From positions 434,001-498,000 of the forward strand of contig NZ_QHJQ01000001.1 in assembly GCF_003185655.1 (NCBI RefSeq): a stretch of 64,000 nucleotides of DNA, in the 5' to 3' direction. Positions 44,605 to 56,578 of this stretch are shown here, one piece after another (the stretch's first letter is position 1; each line of letters starts with the position of its first letter). The notes under the pieces were generated by a model. The model did not search any database. It was given only the letters and a program-made list of their open reading frames with translations, and was not told the origin of the DNA. Made by a program: the position numbers and the translations under genes. Origin of the DNA: Coraliomargarita sinensis (GTDB taxonomy: Bacteria > Verrucomicrobiota > Verrucomicrobiia > Opitutales > Coraliomargaritaceae).

Positions 44605-47600
44605 ATGAATCAAAGGCTCACATTGATCGGTGTAGGTGCCTCGGCTGGAGGCTTGGATGCTCTGACAGATTTTTTCAAGGGCGTGCCCAGTAATTGTGAG
44701 GCGGCATTTCTTGTCATCCAGCATCTCTCCCCCGATCATGAAAGCAGCATGGACGAGTTGTTGGCGCCTCATGCAAAGCTACCCCTGGTCGAAGCAATTG
44801 ATGGCATGCAGCTCGATGGGGGCGCGATCTATCTCTGTCCTCCGGGTGTGATTCCAAGGGTCAACGGGCTGGCTCTCAGTCTGGAAGCGCGCCCCAGGGA
44901 CAAATCGGTCGTCCTGCCGATTAACGTTCTTTTTGAAAGTATGGCCAGGACGCTTGGAGGGGCTGCGGCTGCGGTGGTGCTTTCCGGTACCGGCTCAGAC
45001 GGCTCCGAAGGTATTTGCAGCATCGAGCAAAGCGGTGGGATCGTTGCGGTCCAGTCGCCGGAAACAGCGGAATTTACCGGGATGCCCCAGAGTGCGATAT
45101 CGACCGGCCGGCCCCATCTTATCGCGAAAGCGCGCGATCTGTGGACGGAAGTGAGCAGGTATGCGGAAGGTGGGGCGTCCGCAAGTACCGTGCCGCCGGC
45201 GAGATTAACCAGTGATGATCAACCGACACCTTTTGATGCTGCTGATTACGCCGATGTTTTCAATTACCTGGAAAATCGCTTTGGTTTGAATTTTTCGTAT
45301 TATCGAATCAACAGCGTCAGCCGTCGTCTGAATCGACGCATGGACCTGTTGTCGGTGCCGGATATACAAGAATACCTCAAGTATTTGAAAAGTAACGACA
45401 ACGAGGCCGATTGTTTATACAAAGATCTTCTGATCGGTGTCACCGAATTTTTCCGCGATTCAGAGAGCTTCGCGACCTTAAGCCTGGAAGCGATTAAACA
45501 TGCCATGAAAGCCGAGCCGGAACGCGAACTGCGGATCTGGTCTGCAGGCTGTGCCACTGGGCAGGAAGCCTATTCGCTCTTTATCCTCGCGGACGAGGCT
45601 AGGCGGGAAGTCGGTTTCGTCGGCAGGGTTACAGTCTTTGCCACTGATGTATTCAAGCCATCAGTCGATTTTGCGGCCAAGGGCTTGTATTCCAGAAGCC
45701 AACTGGGCGGATTGAGTCATGAGCAACTAGAACACTACTTTCAAATTTTTGATTCCGGACATTACAAAATAAGATCCTTCGTCCGGGAAAATATTGTTTT
45801 CGCTGAACATAACTTCCTCACGGACCCTCCCTTTACGAATATGGATGTGGTTAGTTGCCGGAACGTGCTCATTTACCTGAACCCGGAGACTCAGGAAGCC
45901 GCGTTGAGCGCATTCGTGTATTCGCTGCGCGATAATGGTTATCTGTTTCTCGGCGGTAGCGAGAGTTTGGGCAAGTTCGAAGGGTCCTTTAAGCCGGTCT
46001 CCAACAAAGCGAAGGTTTTTCAAAAATACGGCAGCCAACTGGATGCCAACCGCTGGCCGAAAAACAAAGTCCCCGCAGTAAGGAAAGTCAGGCAACCGCT
46101 GACCAACACGATCGGAGCATCCGTCACGATCAACCGTGACTTGCTGGGCGCATATGATTCGCTTTTGGAGCGCTTTGCTCCCTGTGGTTTTCTAATTAAT
46201 TCCGACCAGGAAGTGCTGCACTATTTCGGGGATGCCTCGGATTTCTGTGTCAACGTGGCCGGCCGGGCCACTCTGGGCCTTTTGGAACAGTTGGATAAAG
46301 ATTTGAAGCTCTCTGTGTCCGCTTTGCTGAATCTCGTACAGAAAAGAAAGCGACGAGCGGCATCGAGATCGATTCGTTGCCGGGATCGGCTGGGAAGCTG
46401 TGTCGTGGATATCGCGATCGAGCCGTTGCGGGACCAAAAAGGCGAGGTTCGGAACTTCCTGATTGAGATTCAACGCAATCAGGATGAGCAAGTGGAAGAA
46501 GGTGCTGCCCGGGAGACAAGCGCGGATGCCGGATTGGAAAGCCTTCCGCCCAATGCCGAGCAACAAATAAAACTGCTTGAGGATGAACTGAAGGCGACAC
46601 GTGAGAACCTGGAAGCGGCTAACGAAGAATTGCAGGTTTCCAATGAGGAGTTACAGGCAGTTAATGAAGAACTCCATGTTTCCAATGAGGAGTTGCAAAG
46701 CACGAATGAAGAACTCCATTCGCTGAACGAGGAGCTGACCACGCTCAACGCCGAATATCAGCGCAAGAACCAGGAACTGGTGGAGGTGAATACCTCACAT
46801 GAGAATTTGCTGCAAAGCACGGAGGACGGCGTGCTCTACGTGGATCGTGAGATGCGCATCCGACAGTTTAATCGAGCGATCAAAACAGCGTTCTCTCTGG
46901 TCCCGGCGGATGTGGGTCGCCCATTGCGCGATATCGCGTACCAAATGGAGGATGCCCATCCACTACTTGAGGACGTGAAGTCGGTCCTTGAAGCCGGTAA
47001 GCGGGTGGAGAGGGAAACAGACTATATCAACGGACGTCTATATCTGAAGCGCATGTATCCCTTTCGTGCGGAAGGAGGTGCTGTCGACGGGGTGTTATTG
47101 ACTTTTACCGACGTGACAGAACTCAGACGGTTGGAAAAGCGTTTTGAATTTGCGCTGGAGTCAGCAAAGCTCTCCTGGTGGGATTGGAATCTGAAAACAG
47201 GTCAGGTAAGTGTTACTTCGGGCGGGAAATGCATCCTCGGTAATGACTGTTTGCGCCAACCGCGGGACCGGGAAGGTTGGATGAAACTTGTGCACCCCGA
47301 TGACCGGGATCTCGTTACCCAAGCGCTGGACGACTGCCTTGAAGGCCGTACGAAGGAGTGGAGCTGTGAGCACCGTTTTGGAACCGATGCCAGTGGTTGG
47401 CTCTGGGTGCACAACCAGGGGATCGTGACGCAGTGGGATCGGGGAGGTCGCGTCGTTGAAATGATGGGAACAACGGCGAACGTGGATTCCTACAAAAGAG
47501 CTCTGATGGAGGCGCGTAACCAGCAGGCGATCCTAGAAGCGACCGATGAGATTTCCAAGGTGGGTGCGTGGGACTACAACCCGGAAACAGAGGAAGTCAT

Positions 47601-49449
47601 CTGGTCGCAGGAGATACGTAAAATTCTGGAGGTTGGCGACGACTTCGTGCCGTCTGCAGAAAAGACTTATAACATGGTGCGCCCTGCTGATCGGGAATTG
47701 CTCGTAGGAGCATTCGAGAGAATCACCCGGGACGGCACTCCGTATGACTTGCAACTCCACTTTAAGTCGGCGAAGGGCCGTGAGCTGCTCTGCCGCTCGG
47801 CCGGGCGCGCCCGTTTTGATGACAACGGTAGGATTGTCCGCGTCGTCGGCATTTTTCAGGACATTACGGAACTGACCATGATTGAGGAAGAGCTCGAGGC
47901 CTTTTTTGATCTATCGCCGGACTTCCAGGCAACCCTTGCCATGGATGGAACATTTAAAATTTGGAATCCGCCTTGGGAGACAAAGTTGGGCTACTCCCCG
48001 GGCGAACTCTCTAGTATGCATCTTAGTGAAATGGTTGTAGATGCAGATCGGGAAGCCTTCATCAAGGTATTGGAATCGGCTGTCCGTGGTTCACTCATTA
48101 CAAGCTACGAGACACGCGTCCGGATCAAGGGTGACTCCGTTTGTGTCAATGATGCTAAAGAGGCCTGGATGTCATGGAGCTTTTCCTCCGCGCCGGATCT
48201 TTCGCTTATTTTTGTTTCTGCGCGATGTGTCACTGAGCAGAAGGAGGCGCAGCAGGCCCTGCAGGAAGCACGCGTAAGGGCAGAGGAAGCCAACCGTGCC
48301 AAGAGCGATTTTCTCGCCGTGATGAGTCACGAGTTGCGCACGCCACTAAACCCGATTCTTGGTTTCACCGACATGTTGATCGAGGAGGCCGAGACGGATG
48401 AGCAGAAAGAAATCCTGCAGACGATTGTAAGTAGCGGGACCCACATGCTTTCGTTGATTAACGAAATACTGGACTACAGTAAGATTGATGCCGGCAAATC
48501 GACCCTGGACCCCGTGGAATTCTCGCTGGAGGATTTTGTTGCGCAGAAGGTGAGCCTGATGTCGGGGCAAATCAAGGATGAGTCGATAGAGTTGACGCAC
48601 TCAATCGATTGGGGGCCTGTCGACGCTTCCAGAGTACCAAGCTTTATCGGTGATATCAGTATGCTCAGGCAAATTTGCCGCAACCTGGTTTCTAATGCGA
48701 TTAAGTTTACTCCGAAGGGGAAGGTGAACTTGAATGTTGCTGTTCAGCGACTGGAGGGAGAGTTGGCTTATGTACGATTTGATGTTAGCGACACCGGAAT
48801 TGGTATCGCGAAAAGTGACCTCTCCAAGCTTTTCAAACCATTTACACAAGTGCAGTCGGGCACGACTCGGGAATACGGCGGGACGGGCTTAGGCCTGGCA
48901 ATCTGCAAAAGGCTTGTGGACTTGATGGACGGTTCTATCTCCGTTGAGAGTGAAGAAGGGGTCGGCTCGACTTTTACTTTCACGCTCCCCTTGGTCCTGC
49001 GCTACAACAAAGATCCTGTTGCTGACGCGAAAAAAAAGACCTCCTCCACAAGCAATACAAACGACAAAAAATTTAAAGGAAGTATCCTTCTGGTTGAGGA
49101 TAATGAATCGAATGCTTTTTACATCAAGGCTCTGGTGGGTGCACGTGGAGCAGATGTCGAATTAGCCACGCAAGGTGAGGCGGCTCTGGAAGAACTGCGT
49201 GAGCGATCTTTTGATTTGGTTCTTTTGGACCTGCATATGCCCGGTATCGGCGGGCTGGAAACCCTCAAGCGGATCAGGTCCTCTGAGCGAAGTCGTACAC
49301 GAAATCTGCCAGTTTGGGTATTGACCGCAGATGCTTCAACAAAGGCAAAGCAGGATTCTCACGAATACGGAGCTGACGGCCTTCTGGTCAAACCGGTGAC
49401 CCCGACCGATGTTTACGAGGTCTTGGGAAAATACCTTGAGGAGGTATAA
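44605..49449 (+). CDS. CheB-CheR-PAS hybrid histidine kinase with receiver domain
   Basis: 1614 residues from ATG 44605; an earlier start would add 40 residues of poor quality. Order: CheB methylesterase (about 1-190; Ser13 'GASAGG', His40 'VIQHLSPDH', Asp132 '[10 protein letters not shown]'), CheR methyltransferase (about 212-472; '[14 protein letters not shown]', '[11 protein letters not shown]'), PAS-like domain, a strong coiled coil (about 651-729) of 'NEELQ'-type heptads, four or so PAS domains, HisKA with His1242 ('[11 protein letters not shown]'), HATPase_c ('NLVSNAIKF', 'DTGIGIA', '[11 protein letters not shown]') and an intact receiver (Asp1542 '[10 protein letters not shown]'). No membrane helices. 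All catalytic residues are present. Such proteins are thought to act as chemotaxis-like, non-flagellar signalling hubs. Confidence 0.93.
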   Translation: MNQRLTLIGVGASAGGLDALTDFFKGVPSNCEAAFLVIQHLSPDHESSMDELLAPHAKLPLVEAIDGMQLDGGAIYLCPPGVIPRVNGLALSLEARPRDKSVVLPINVLFESMARTLGGAAAAVVLSGTGSDGSEGICSIEQSGGIVAVQSPETAEFTGMPQSAISTGRPHLIAKARDLWTEVSRYAEGGASASTVPPARLTSDDQPTPFDAADYADVFNYLENRFGLNFSYYRINSVSRRLNRRMDLLSVPDIQEYLKYLKSNDNEADCLYKDLLIGVTEFFRDSESFATLSLEAIKHAMKAEPERELRIWSAGCATGQEAYSLFILADEARREVGFVGRVTVFATDVFKPSVDFAAKGLYSRSQLGGLSHEQLEHYFQIFDSGHYKIRSFVRENIVFAEHNFLTDPPFTNMDVVSCRNVLIYLNPETQEAALSAFVYSLRDNGYLFLGGSESLGKFEGSFKPVSNKAKVFQKYGSQLDANRWPKNKVPAVRKVRQPLTNTIGASVTINRDLLGAYDSLLERFAPCGFLINSDQEVLHYFGDASDFCVNVAGRATLGLLEQLDKDLKLSVSALLNLVQKRKRRAASRSIRCRDRLGSCVVDIAIEPLRDQKGEVRNFLIEIQRNQDEQVEEGAARETSADAGLESLPPNAEQQIKLLEDELKATRENLEAANEELQVSNEELQAVNEELHVSNEELQSTNEELHSLNEELTTLNAEYQRKNQELVEVNTSHENLLQSTEDGVLYVDREMRIRQFNRAIKTAFSLVPADVGRPLRDIAYQMEDAHPLLEDVKSVLEAGKRVERETDYINGRLYLKRMYPFRAEGGAVDGVLLTFTDVTELRRLEKRFEFALESAKLSWWDWNLKTGQVSVTSGGKCILGNDCLRQPRDREGWMKLVHPDDRDLVTQALDDCLEGRTKEWSCEHRFGTDASGWLWVHNQGIVTQWDRGGRVVEMMGTTANVDSYKRALMEARNQQAILEATDEISKVGAWDYNPETEEVIWSQEIRKILEVGDDFVPSAEKTYNMVRPADRELLVGAFERITRDGTPYDLQLHFKSAKGRELLCRSAGRARFDDNGRIVRVVGIFQDITELTMIEEELEAFFDLSPDFQATLAMDGTFKIWNPPWETKLGYSPGELSSMHLSEMVVDADREAFIKVLESAVRGSLITSYETRVRIKGDSVCVNDAKEAWMSWSFSSAPDLSLIFVSARCVTEQKEAQQALQEARVRAEEANRAKSDFLAVMSHELRTPLNPILGFTDMLIEEAETDEQKEILQTIVSSGTHMLSLINEILDYSKIDAGKSTLDPVEFSLEDFVAQKVSLMSGQIKDESIELTHSIDWGPVDASRVPSFIGDISMLRQICRNLVSNAIKFTPKGKVNLNVAVQRLEGELAYVRFDVSDTGIGIAKSDLSKLFKPFTQVQSGTTREYGGTGLGLAICKRLVDLMDGSISVESEEGVGSTFTFTLPLVLRYNKDPVADAKKKTSSTSNTNDKKFKGSILLVEDNESNAFYIKALVGARGADVELATQGEAALEELRERSFDLVLLDLHMPGIGGLETLKRIRSSERSRTRNLPVWVLTADASTKAKQDSHEYGADGLLVKPVTPTDVYEVLGKYLEEV

Positions 49450-49462
49450 TCTGGTCCCGGGT

Positions 49463-50275
49463 TTATTTCAGCCAGCGCTCCTCGGCCTTTTTGATCTTCA
49501 ACTCACTCATGCCGAATGCCCTCAGCACGCCTTTGGCCATCATGATGTTGCCGAGCTTATTCATGTGGCAACCGTCGGTGGTGAGCTTGTTCTTGAGGTC
49601 GCCACCGTAGAAATACTTGCCGAAATTGCGTGGCTTGCCCGGCACGTCCGGGAGCTCCTTGAGCGCGGCCTGCATGTCGGCGTTGAGGTCGGCAAGGAGG
49701 CAGTCCTTCTCTTCGGCTATTTCACGCAGGAATTCATTATAAGGGATGAGCATCTGGTTGAGCTCCTTGCTTTGGTCTTCTCCGATCATGGTGGAGGTCA
49801 GAATCATGACCTTGATCCCCGCTGACTGAGCGCGGTCGATGATCTCGGTAATATTCTCTTTATACTCCGGCAGCGGGATGCCCTCGAAGGTGCGGTCGCC
49901 CAGGACAAGTTTAAAGTGCCAGACATCGTTAACGCCGCAACTCAGGGTCATCCAGTCGGGGTTTTTGGAAATCACCGCCTGATCGAGGCGATTGAGCATG
50001 TTGCTGGATTTGTTGCCCGATTTTCCGGCGGCGATTTTGGTCACGTTCAGCCCTTCATGGTTGAGGGCTTCGATCACGAGGTTGACGTAGCCGTTCTTCC
50101 GGTTGTGCCCTGCCTGCGTAATAGAGTCCCCCATGAAGGCGATGCTCTCGCCGCCTTCGAGAGCCATGTTTGCTGCCTGAGCTTGTTGGCTAGCAAGGGA
50201 TGTTAAGACTATCGAGAGGAGGGAAAGGGTTTGGCGCAGCCGTGGCATCATGTGGTTGGTTTTGTCCTGCTTCAT
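49463..50275 (-). CDS. Secreted SGNH/GDSL hydrolase
   Basis: 270 residues with an N-terminal signal peptide ('LSLLSIVLTSLASQQAQA', cleavage near residue 34). SGNH blocks: block I 'IAFMGDSITQ' (catalytic Ser), block II Gly in 'IAAGKSGNK', block III 'SCGVNDVW' (Asn) and block V 'TTDGCHMNKLG' (Asp and His). Such lipase/esterase-fold enzymes often remove acyl groups from polysaccharides; the substrate here is unknown. It is transcribed in the same direction as dnaE, 41 bases downstream. Confidence 0.9.
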   Translation of the reverse strand: MKQDKTNHMMPRLRQTLSLLSIVLTSLASQQAQAANMALEGGESIAFMGDSITQAGHNRKNGYVNLVIEALNHEGLNVTKIAAGKSGNKSSNMLNRLDQAVISKNPDWMTLSCGVNDVWHFKLVLGDRTFEGIPLPEYKENITEIIDRAQSAGIKVMILTSTMIGEDQSKELNQMLIPYNEFLREIAEEKDCLLADLNADMQAALKELPDVPGKPRNFGKYFYGGDLKNKLTTDGCHMNKLGNIMMAKGVLRAFGMSELKIKKAEERWLK

Positions 50276-50316
50276 GTTATTTGTGGGCTTTGGGATGTCG
50301 TAAAAATCAGTCGGCG

Positions 50317-53300
50317 TTAGCTGGCACGCTTGGCTTTCTGCCAGGGCCGGCGGTCGTCGATGGTGGGAGTGGCAACTGACTCGATACGGACACCGGCAAG
50401 TGCCGGGTGTTTCCGCAGCATCTTATAATTACTGCTGTTAATCGTAAAAGTAAGGGACTGGGCGGTCTGCGCTTCGACGACTTGATCATCGATGAGAAAA
50501 CTCAAATTGACCCGGGTGGAGCCGTATTCGCCGTCAATGGTCTCACGGAGGAGTTCGATGAAGTCGGCGGCCTGTTTGTGCGGATAGAGAATGAAATTGA
50601 TCCGCTGAATGATTTTCGGAATCGAACTTTCGAGCTCATAGACTTCGTGTGCGGCCAGGCTCATCTCCCCATTGCGGCGACCGATCAAACCATGAATGAG
50701 GCAGAGCTTGCCGTCTTCCAAACGCGCGCCGTTTTTCTCGTAAGGATCGGGGAACATGATCATCTCGTAGCTCTGGGTGCGGGTCGCGAGATGGAAGACC
50801 GCCATCTGGCGGCTGTCTTTGCGGGTATACTTGATCGCGAGACCGCTGACGATGCCGGCGAGTCGAAAGCTGGTGCGGTCGTCGAAGTTGGAAAGCTCGT
50901 CGGGACTTTGGAACGAGTCGATCGCAAGATCCAGCCCGGTGTAAGCATCCATGGGGTGCCCGGAAATATAAAAGCCGAGCAATTCTTTCTCGTAGCCCAG
51001 CTTTTCCGTCATGGGCATGGCAGGCACGTGACTCGGGTGGTTCTCTGGTTTGTCTTCGTCGATCACGCCGGAGTCGGGCTCGAGCAGGGTGCCGAAGAGG
51101 TTGGCCTGCCCCGCCTCGCGGTCGCGGCGCAGGCTTTCCGCCTCGGCCAGTTCGGCGTCGAGGTCGTGAAGCAGCGTGGCCCGGTCGGTGCCGAGAGAGT
51201 CGAATGCCCCTGTCTTGATCAGCGCTTCCATCACGCGGCGGTTAACATTCTTGTCGGACTGACGGGTGATGAAGTCGCGAAAGGATTCATAAGGCCCTTC
51301 TTTCTCTCGCTCTTCGATGATGACCTGTGCGGCACCTTCGCCCACGCCTTTGATTGATGCCATGCCGAAGCGGATGCTGCCTCCTGTGCCGTCTTCGATC
51401 ACAGGCGTGAAATTAGAGCCGGACTCATTGACATCGGGGCTGAGCACCGGGACGCCCATGGCATTACACTCTTCGAGGAAGTGGGAAATTTTATCGGCAT
51501 TGCCCTGTTCCGAGGTCAGCACGGCGGCCATGAACTCGACCGGGTAGTTGGCTTTGAGATAGGCCGTCCGGTAACTGAGCATCGCGTAGGCGGCGGAGTG
51601 CGACTTATTGAAGCCGTACTGGGCGAACTTTTCCAGCAGGGCGAAGATCGACTCAGCGGTGCTGCGGTCGATGTCGTTGGTCTCCTTGGCCCCCTTGATA
51701 AAGACATCCTTCTGGGCGTCCATGACCTCTTTGATCTTCTTACCCATCGCCCGCCGCAGGATATCCGCATCACCCAGCGTGTAGCCGGCGATGATCTGGG
51801 CAGCCTGCATGACCTGCTCCTGGTAGACGAGCACGCCGTAGGTTTCCTCTACCAGTTCCTTGAGAAGCGGGTGGGGGACCACTACAGTCGATGGGTCTTT
51901 CTTTCCCTCAATAAATTGCGGGATGAACTGCATCGGGCCCGGCCGGTAAAGGGCGATGAGCGCGATGATTTCCTCAAAGCTGCTCAGTCCGATCTGCCGG
52001 CAGAGCTGCTGCATCCCGCCGGACTCCAACTGGAAAACGCCGGTGGTGCGCCCCGAATTGAGCAGGTCGTAGGTAGCCTGGTCATCCAGCGTGACCCGCT
52101 CAATGTCGAAGTCCGGCAGGTCCCGCGCGGCCCGGACGTTGGCTTGGGCGTCGGAGATCACGGTCAGGGTCTTGAGGCCGAGAAAGTCCATCTTGAGCAG
52201 GCCGAGGTCCTCGGAGGGACCCTTGGGATACTGCGTGGTCAGGTCGCCTTCCTGCAAGGTGACCGGAATCAGGTTGGTGATGTCCTGGTCGGCGATGATG
52301 ACGCCGCAGGCGTGTTTACCCGTATTCCGAATCATGCCCTCGATGACGCGGCCCTGGTCGTAAATGGTTTTGGCGACTCCGTTGCTGCGGACTTCGGTGG
52401 CGAGTTCGGGGGATTTTTTGACCGAATCCTCCAACGTGATGTTGAGCTCGTCCGGGATCATCTTGGCCAGCTTGTTGGCTTCGGAGAATTCGATGTCATT
52501 CACCCGAGCGAGGTCGCGCACGATCATCTTCGCGCCGAAGGTGCCGAAGGTGATGATGTTGGCGACGCGGTCTTTTCCGTACTTGTCCCGTACGTAATTC
52601 ACGACTTCATCGCGCCGGCGCATGCAGAAGTCCACGTCGAAGTCCGGTGGCGAGACCCGTTCGAGGTTGAGCATCCGTTCGAAGAGTAGTCCGAAGCTGA
52701 GGGGGTCGATGTCAGTGATCTTGAGGACGTATGCGACGATACAGCCCGCGCCCGAACCGCGGCCCGGGCCGACGGGGATGCCCTGCTTTCGGGCCCAGTT
52801 GATGAAGTCCCAGACGATGAGGAAGTAGTCGACGAAGCCGGTGCCGGTAATGATGGCGAGCTCGTATTCCAGTTGCTCGCAGTAGCGCTTATCGCTGCCG
52901 GATGTGTTTTCCCAGTCCGCGCGGCAGGCATCGTAGTCGGTGCCGTAGCGGTCTTTGAGTCCCTCTTTGCAGAGCTCAAAAAGGTAAAGTCCGTTGGACT
53001 TGTGCTTCGCCCGCTCCTCGTCCGTGAGCTCGATCAGCTCCTTGCCGTCGCGCTTCAGCAGGGCGTTTTTCTTATCCACGTAAATGTCGAGCACGCGGTC
53101 AAAATTGGCCTCGTCGTTATTAAAGCTGATCTCGATGGGGCGCTCATAGACCGGGTAGTGGTCTTCGCCGAAAGGAAGCTTCACCTCGCACATCTCAGCC
53201 ACGGCGGAGGTGTTGATGATCGACTCGGGCACCTCTTTGAAAGCGAGCTCCATTTCGTCGCGGGACTTCAGATAGAACTGCTGGGCGTCATAGCGCATGC

Positions 53301-54021
53301 GCTTCTCGTCCCGGACTTTTGCCCCGGTTTGAATGCAAAGCAGCGAGTCGTGCGGTTCCCAGTCACTGTTGTTGACGTAGTGCACGTCGTTGGTGGCGAC
53401 AATCTTGAGGTCAAATTCCGTGGCCAGCTTGATCAGGTCGGGAATGATGCGGCGCTGCTCCTCAATCCCGTGATCCATGATCTCGATGATAAAGAATTCC
53501 TTGCCGAAAATATCGACGAACTTTGCACAGGCGTCGCGGGCCTTCTCATATTCGCCCTCCAGCAAATACTGCGGGATGACCGCGGCCAGGCAGCCGGAAA
53601 ACCCGATCAGGCCTTCGGAGTGCTCGACGAGGGTTTTCAGGTCGGTCCGCGGATTGCGGTAGAAGCCTTGGGTGTGGGCCTTGGAGACGATCTTGCAGAG
53701 GTTTTGGTAGCCCTTGAAGTTGCGGGCGAGCAGGCCCATGTGCCGGGACTTCTGCTTGGCGCGCTCCTCGTTGGTGGTGGCCAGTTCCTCCTCGTAGACG
53801 AGATAAATCTCACAGCCCAGGAGCGGTTTGATGCCGTGCTTTTCCGCCTGCTTGAAGAAGCTGGTCAGCCCGTAAAGGACGCCGTGGTCGGTGATCGAGA
53901 GGGCCTTCATCCCGAGTTCCGCCGCCCGCTGGCAGAGGCGGTCCGTCCGGCTGCATCCATCCAAAAGACTGTGGTCGGTATGGACGTGGAGATGGACGAA
54001 TTCGGTATCTTTGGCAGGCAT
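50317..54021 (-). CDS. dnaE: DNA polymerase III subunit alpha
   Basis: 1234 residues, the replicative polymerase. N-terminal PHP domain ('[15 protein letters not shown]', '[13 protein letters not shown]'), palm with the catalytic aspartates in 'SPPDFDVDF' (around residue 460), '[16 protein letters not shown]', finger region '[20 protein letters not shown]', helix-hairpin-helix region ('[15 protein letters not shown]'), and an OB fold ('[18 protein letters not shown]') near residues 1010-1090. Length and arrangement fit DnaE1. The start ATG at 54021 gives '[14 protein letters not shown]'. Confidence 0.97.
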   Translation of the reverse strand: MPAKDTEFVHLHVHTDHSLLDGCSRTDRLCQRAAELGMKALSITDHGVLYGLTSFFKQAEKHGIKPLLGCEIYLVYEEELATTNEERAKQKSRHMGLLARNFKGYQNLCKIVSKAHTQGFYRNPRTDLKTLVEHSEGLIGFSGCLAAVIPQYLLEGEYEKARDACAKFVDIFGKEFFIIEIMDHGIEEQRRIIPDLIKLATEFDLKIVATNDVHYVNNSDWEPHDSLLCIQTGAKVRDEKRMRYDAQQFYLKSRDEMELAFKEVPESIINTSAVAEMCEVKLPFGEDHYPVYERPIEISFNNDEANFDRVLDIYVDKKNALLKRDGKELIELTDEERAKHKSNGLYLFELCKEGLKDRYGTDYDACRADWENTSGSDKRYCEQLEYELAIITGTGFVDYFLIVWDFINWARKQGIPVGPGRGSGAGCIVAYVLKITDIDPLSFGLLFERMLNLERVSPPDFDVDFCMRRRDEVVNYVRDKYGKDRVANIITFGTFGAKMIVRDLARVNDIEFSEANKLAKMIPDELNITLEDSVKKSPELATEVRSNGVAKTIYDQGRVIEGMIRNTGKHACGVIIADQDITNLIPVTLQEGDLTTQYPKGPSEDLGLLKMDFLGLKTLTVISDAQANVRAARDLPDFDIERVTLDDQATYDLLNSGRTTGVFQLESGGMQQLCRQIGLSSFEEIIALIALYRPGPMQFIPQFIEGKKDPSTVVVPHPLLKELVEETYGVLVYQEQVMQAAQIIAGYTLGDADILRRAMGKKIKEVMDAQKDVFIKGAKETNDIDRSTAESIFALLEKFAQYGFNKSHSAAYAMLSYRTAYLKANYPVEFMAAVLTSEQGNADKISHFLEECNAMGVPVLSPDVNESGSNFTPVIEDGTGGSIRFGMASIKGVGEGAAQVIIEEREKEGPYESFRDFITRQSDKNVNRRVMEALIKTGAFDSLGTDRATLLHDLDAELAEAESLRRDREAGQANLFGTLLEPDSGVIDEDKPENHPSHVPAMPMTEKLGYEKELLGFYISGHPMDAYTGLDLAIDSFQSPDELSNFDDRTSFRLAGIVSGLAIKYTRKDSRQMAVFHLATRTQSYEMIMFPDPYEKNGARLEDGKLCLIHGLIGRRNGEMSLAAHEVYELESSIPKIIQRINFILYPHKQAADFIELLRETIDGEYGSTRVNLSFLIDDQVVEAQTAQSLTFTINSSNYKMLRKHPALAGVRIESVATPTIDDRRPWQKAKRAS

Positions 54022-54184
54022 CAGGTGGTTCAGATTGTGATCCGCTGAAGCGGATGCAAGGAGAAGCTATTCACAAGTCCCAATCAGCTTCCATTTTCCC
54101 ATGGTAATCGTGTGTTTTTCTCTTTCACGGGGAAAGAGTCTGGCTAGGGTGACGCGGATTGCTCGCATGTGAGACTTTTACCAG

Positions 54185-56533
54185 ATGACAATTAAATATA
54201 TTTATACGGCCGTTTTAGCGGCATTTTTCGTCGTCGCCGCTCATGGCCTCGCTGCCAGAGCGCCGGCTGAGTTTCTGCTCGGCCCCACAGGAATGACGGG
54301 CACATATACGAAAAAGAGCATCAAAGTGACCCGGGTGGCCGAAGGCTCACCTGCGGACGGTTTCATTGAAAAAGGCGATGAGATCATCGGTCTGGGCTCG
54401 GCGAAGTTTTCCGGTGATGTGCGGCGTGCTTTAGCGGCCGCAATCGATCAGGCGGAAACTGACCAGGCGGGTGGGAAATTAAATTTGATGTTGAATGGCG
54501 GTCGACAAGCCGACCTCCAGTTGGAGGTGCTGGGAGCTTACAGCGAAAGTGCCCCGTACAATTGTCCTAAAACGGAAAAAATCATCCGGCGGGCGGCGGA
54601 TTATCTGGCCGCGGAAATCGAGACGGCGCTCGATCCGGAGAACCGGAAATCCCGCGGACAATTTAATTCCGGCGCGACGCACACGGCCCTGCTGGGGCTC
54701 ATGGCGACCGGTGAGAAGCCTTATATTGATCTGGTGGGTCGGGCGATTGCGAAATCAAAAGTCGCCAACCCTGATTACGAGGCCATCGAAGCGCTATTGG
54801 ACGGCACCGGCCGCGACCTCGGTTACGTCGGATGGTATTGGGGGTATAACTGCATCCTGTTGGGGGAGTATTACCTTCTCACCGGGGATGAATCGGTTCT
54901 GCCGGCATTGAAAGCCTACGCGGTCGGTCTGGCGCGCGGGCAGGACGCCGGCGGCTTATGGGGGCATCGTTTGGCGACGAACGGTCGTCTGCCCGGCTAC
55001 GCGCAGATGAATCAAAGCAGCCTTTCCTCTTATCTGGGAATGCTCGTTGCCTGGAAATGCGGTATCGATGATCCCGCGCTGAAAAAAGGGATTAAAAAAA
55101 CCTCGCCTTACTTCGCGTCCCACGTGGGCAGAGGCACTTTCAAATACGGGGTACACGGGCCCAATCCCAAGGAATTCAATAATAATGGCATGAGCGGCCT
55201 GGCGGCCGTGTGCATGGATTTGCGCGATAACAAGGAAGGGGTGAAGTTCTTTTCTAGAATGTGCTCGACCTCCTACGATACCCTCGAGCGCGGGCATGCC
55301 AGCAACTTCTTCAACCCTCTCTGGACACCGCTAGGGGCCAATTACGCCGGTCCTGACGTCACGCAGCAGTTCTTTGATAACTCGCTCTGGTTCCACACGA
55401 CCTACCGGCATTGGGACGGAAGTTTTCACCGAAAAGGCAAAGAGTTCCACAAGGAGGGCTCACAAACAGGCGCCGCCTTGTTGACCCACTGCCTCCCAAG
55501 GAAGGCCCTGCTCATAACCGGGAGAGAAGCCGACCCGTCGCTTTGGCTGAAAGGCGACGAAGCGACGGCGGCGGTGCGGATGAGCCAGATTGATTACAAT
55601 TCCAAGACCGTCGAAGAGCTGCTGGAGATGTTTGACCATCCCATGCCCATGGTGCGCATACGCGCCGTCTGGAGTCTGCGCGACCGGGACAGTAGCTTCG
55701 TCCCCAGGGTCGCTGCGATGCTGAATGACGGCAACAAGCTTCAAAAAACCAGTGCGATGGAATACTTCGGCTACAAGTGTCCGCCAGAGCAGGCGCATCC
55801 ACAGATTGATACGATCGGCAGAATCCTCCGGGATGGGCAGGCAGATCCCGAATTGCGGGAAAAGGCAGCCAAGACGTTATCTTTCCACGGTGAACCGGCC
55901 TACCGCTATTACAAAGATATGCTTCAGTTGGTGCTCGATGAAGAGCCGGAAGATCATTTTCGGGAGATCGACCAGTCGGTGGGAGAGAGTCTTAACCGGA
56001 TGTGCGCCACGCCTTTTGATTCCGGCCTCGTGACCGACAAGGAACTATTCTTCGCGGCATCCCAAAAACTGATTGATCACAAACGGCAGCAGGCCCGTTC
56101 GGCCGGCATTAAGATGCTTTCGGATATGCCGCTCGAGGACCTGCACCACGTTGCGGATGACGTGATGTATATCATCAAGGACAAAGACCGTACCTATCAT
56201 TCCTACCACGGGTGGCAGCACACCATCGGGCCTGCTATCGAAGTTTTGGCCGGGCTCAATATCAAGGAGGGTCTGCCCTATGCGGCGGGTGTGATTGACC
56301 GCGAGGGCGGTAAGTGGGGCTTCAAGGTGCGGATGCTTTGTGCCGCGTTGCCGAAATATGGCGCCAACGCCCAAGACGCTTTGGCAGAGATCAAGAAAGA
56401 CCCACGTCTCGAAAACATTGAGGAGGGGCGTTTCGGCCGCATGTGGCGAAACATGGTCACGGCGATTGAGGAGGATCCATCCCCCAGCGAACTGGTTTCC
56501 CTGGAAGAGGCCCTGCAAATGGGCGGCCGCTAA
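54185..56533 (+). CDS. Secreted PDZ / DUF6288-like protein
   Basis: 782 residues with a signal peptide ('IYTAVLAAFFVVAAHGLAA'). Domain order: N-terminal PDZ (about 35-115; 'FLLGPTGMTGTY', 'SPADGFIEKGDEIIGL'), an alpha/alpha-barrel-like region (about 130-440; 'GATHTALLGLMATGE', 'LGYVGWYWGYNCILLGEY', 'FNNNGMSGLAAVCMDL'), then HEAT-like helices (about 480-780). This arrangement matches a Verrucomicrobiota/Planctomycetota-expanded family of uncharacterised secreted proteins (DUF6288). The six-hairpin-like part suggests a carbohydrate-related function, but no catalytic residues can be assigned. It is monocistronic. Confidence 0.78.
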   Translation: MTIKYIYTAVLAAFFVVAAHGLAARAPAEFLLGPTGMTGTYTKKSIKVTRVAEGSPADGFIEKGDEIIGLGSAKFSGDVRRALAAAIDQAETDQAGGKLNLMLNGGRQADLQLEVLGAYSESAPYNCPKTEKIIRRAADYLAAEIETALDPENRKSRGQFNSGATHTALLGLMATGEKPYIDLVGRAIAKSKVANPDYEAIEALLDGTGRDLGYVGWYWGYNCILLGEYYLLTGDESVLPALKAYAVGLARGQDAGGLWGHRLATNGRLPGYAQMNQSSLSSYLGMLVAWKCGIDDPALKKGIKKTSPYFASHVGRGTFKYGVHGPNPKEFNNNGMSGLAAVCMDLRDNKEGVKFFSRMCSTSYDTLERGHASNFFNPLWTPLGANYAGPDVTQQFFDNSLWFHTTYRHWDGSFHRKGKEFHKEGSQTGAALLTHCLPRKALLITGREADPSLWLKGDEATAAVRMSQIDYNSKTVEELLEMFDHPMPMVRIRAVWSLRDRDSSFVPRVAAMLNDGNKLQKTSAMEYFGYKCPPEQAHPQIDTIGRILRDGQADPELREKAAKTLSFHGEPAYRYYKDMLQLVLDEEPEDHFREIDQSVGESLNRMCATPFDSGLVTDKELFFAASQKLIDHKRQQARSAGIKMLSDMPLEDLHHVADDVMYIIKDKDRTYHSYHGWQHTIGPAIEVLAGLNIKEGLPYAAGVIDREGGKWGFKVRMLCAALPKYGANAQDALAEIKKDPRLENIEEGRFGRMWRNMVTAIEEDPSPSELVSLEEALQMGGR

Positions 56534-56578
56534 TTGCCGCCCCTTGCAGTTCTCTACCTGAAAGAATTACTGCGAGGC

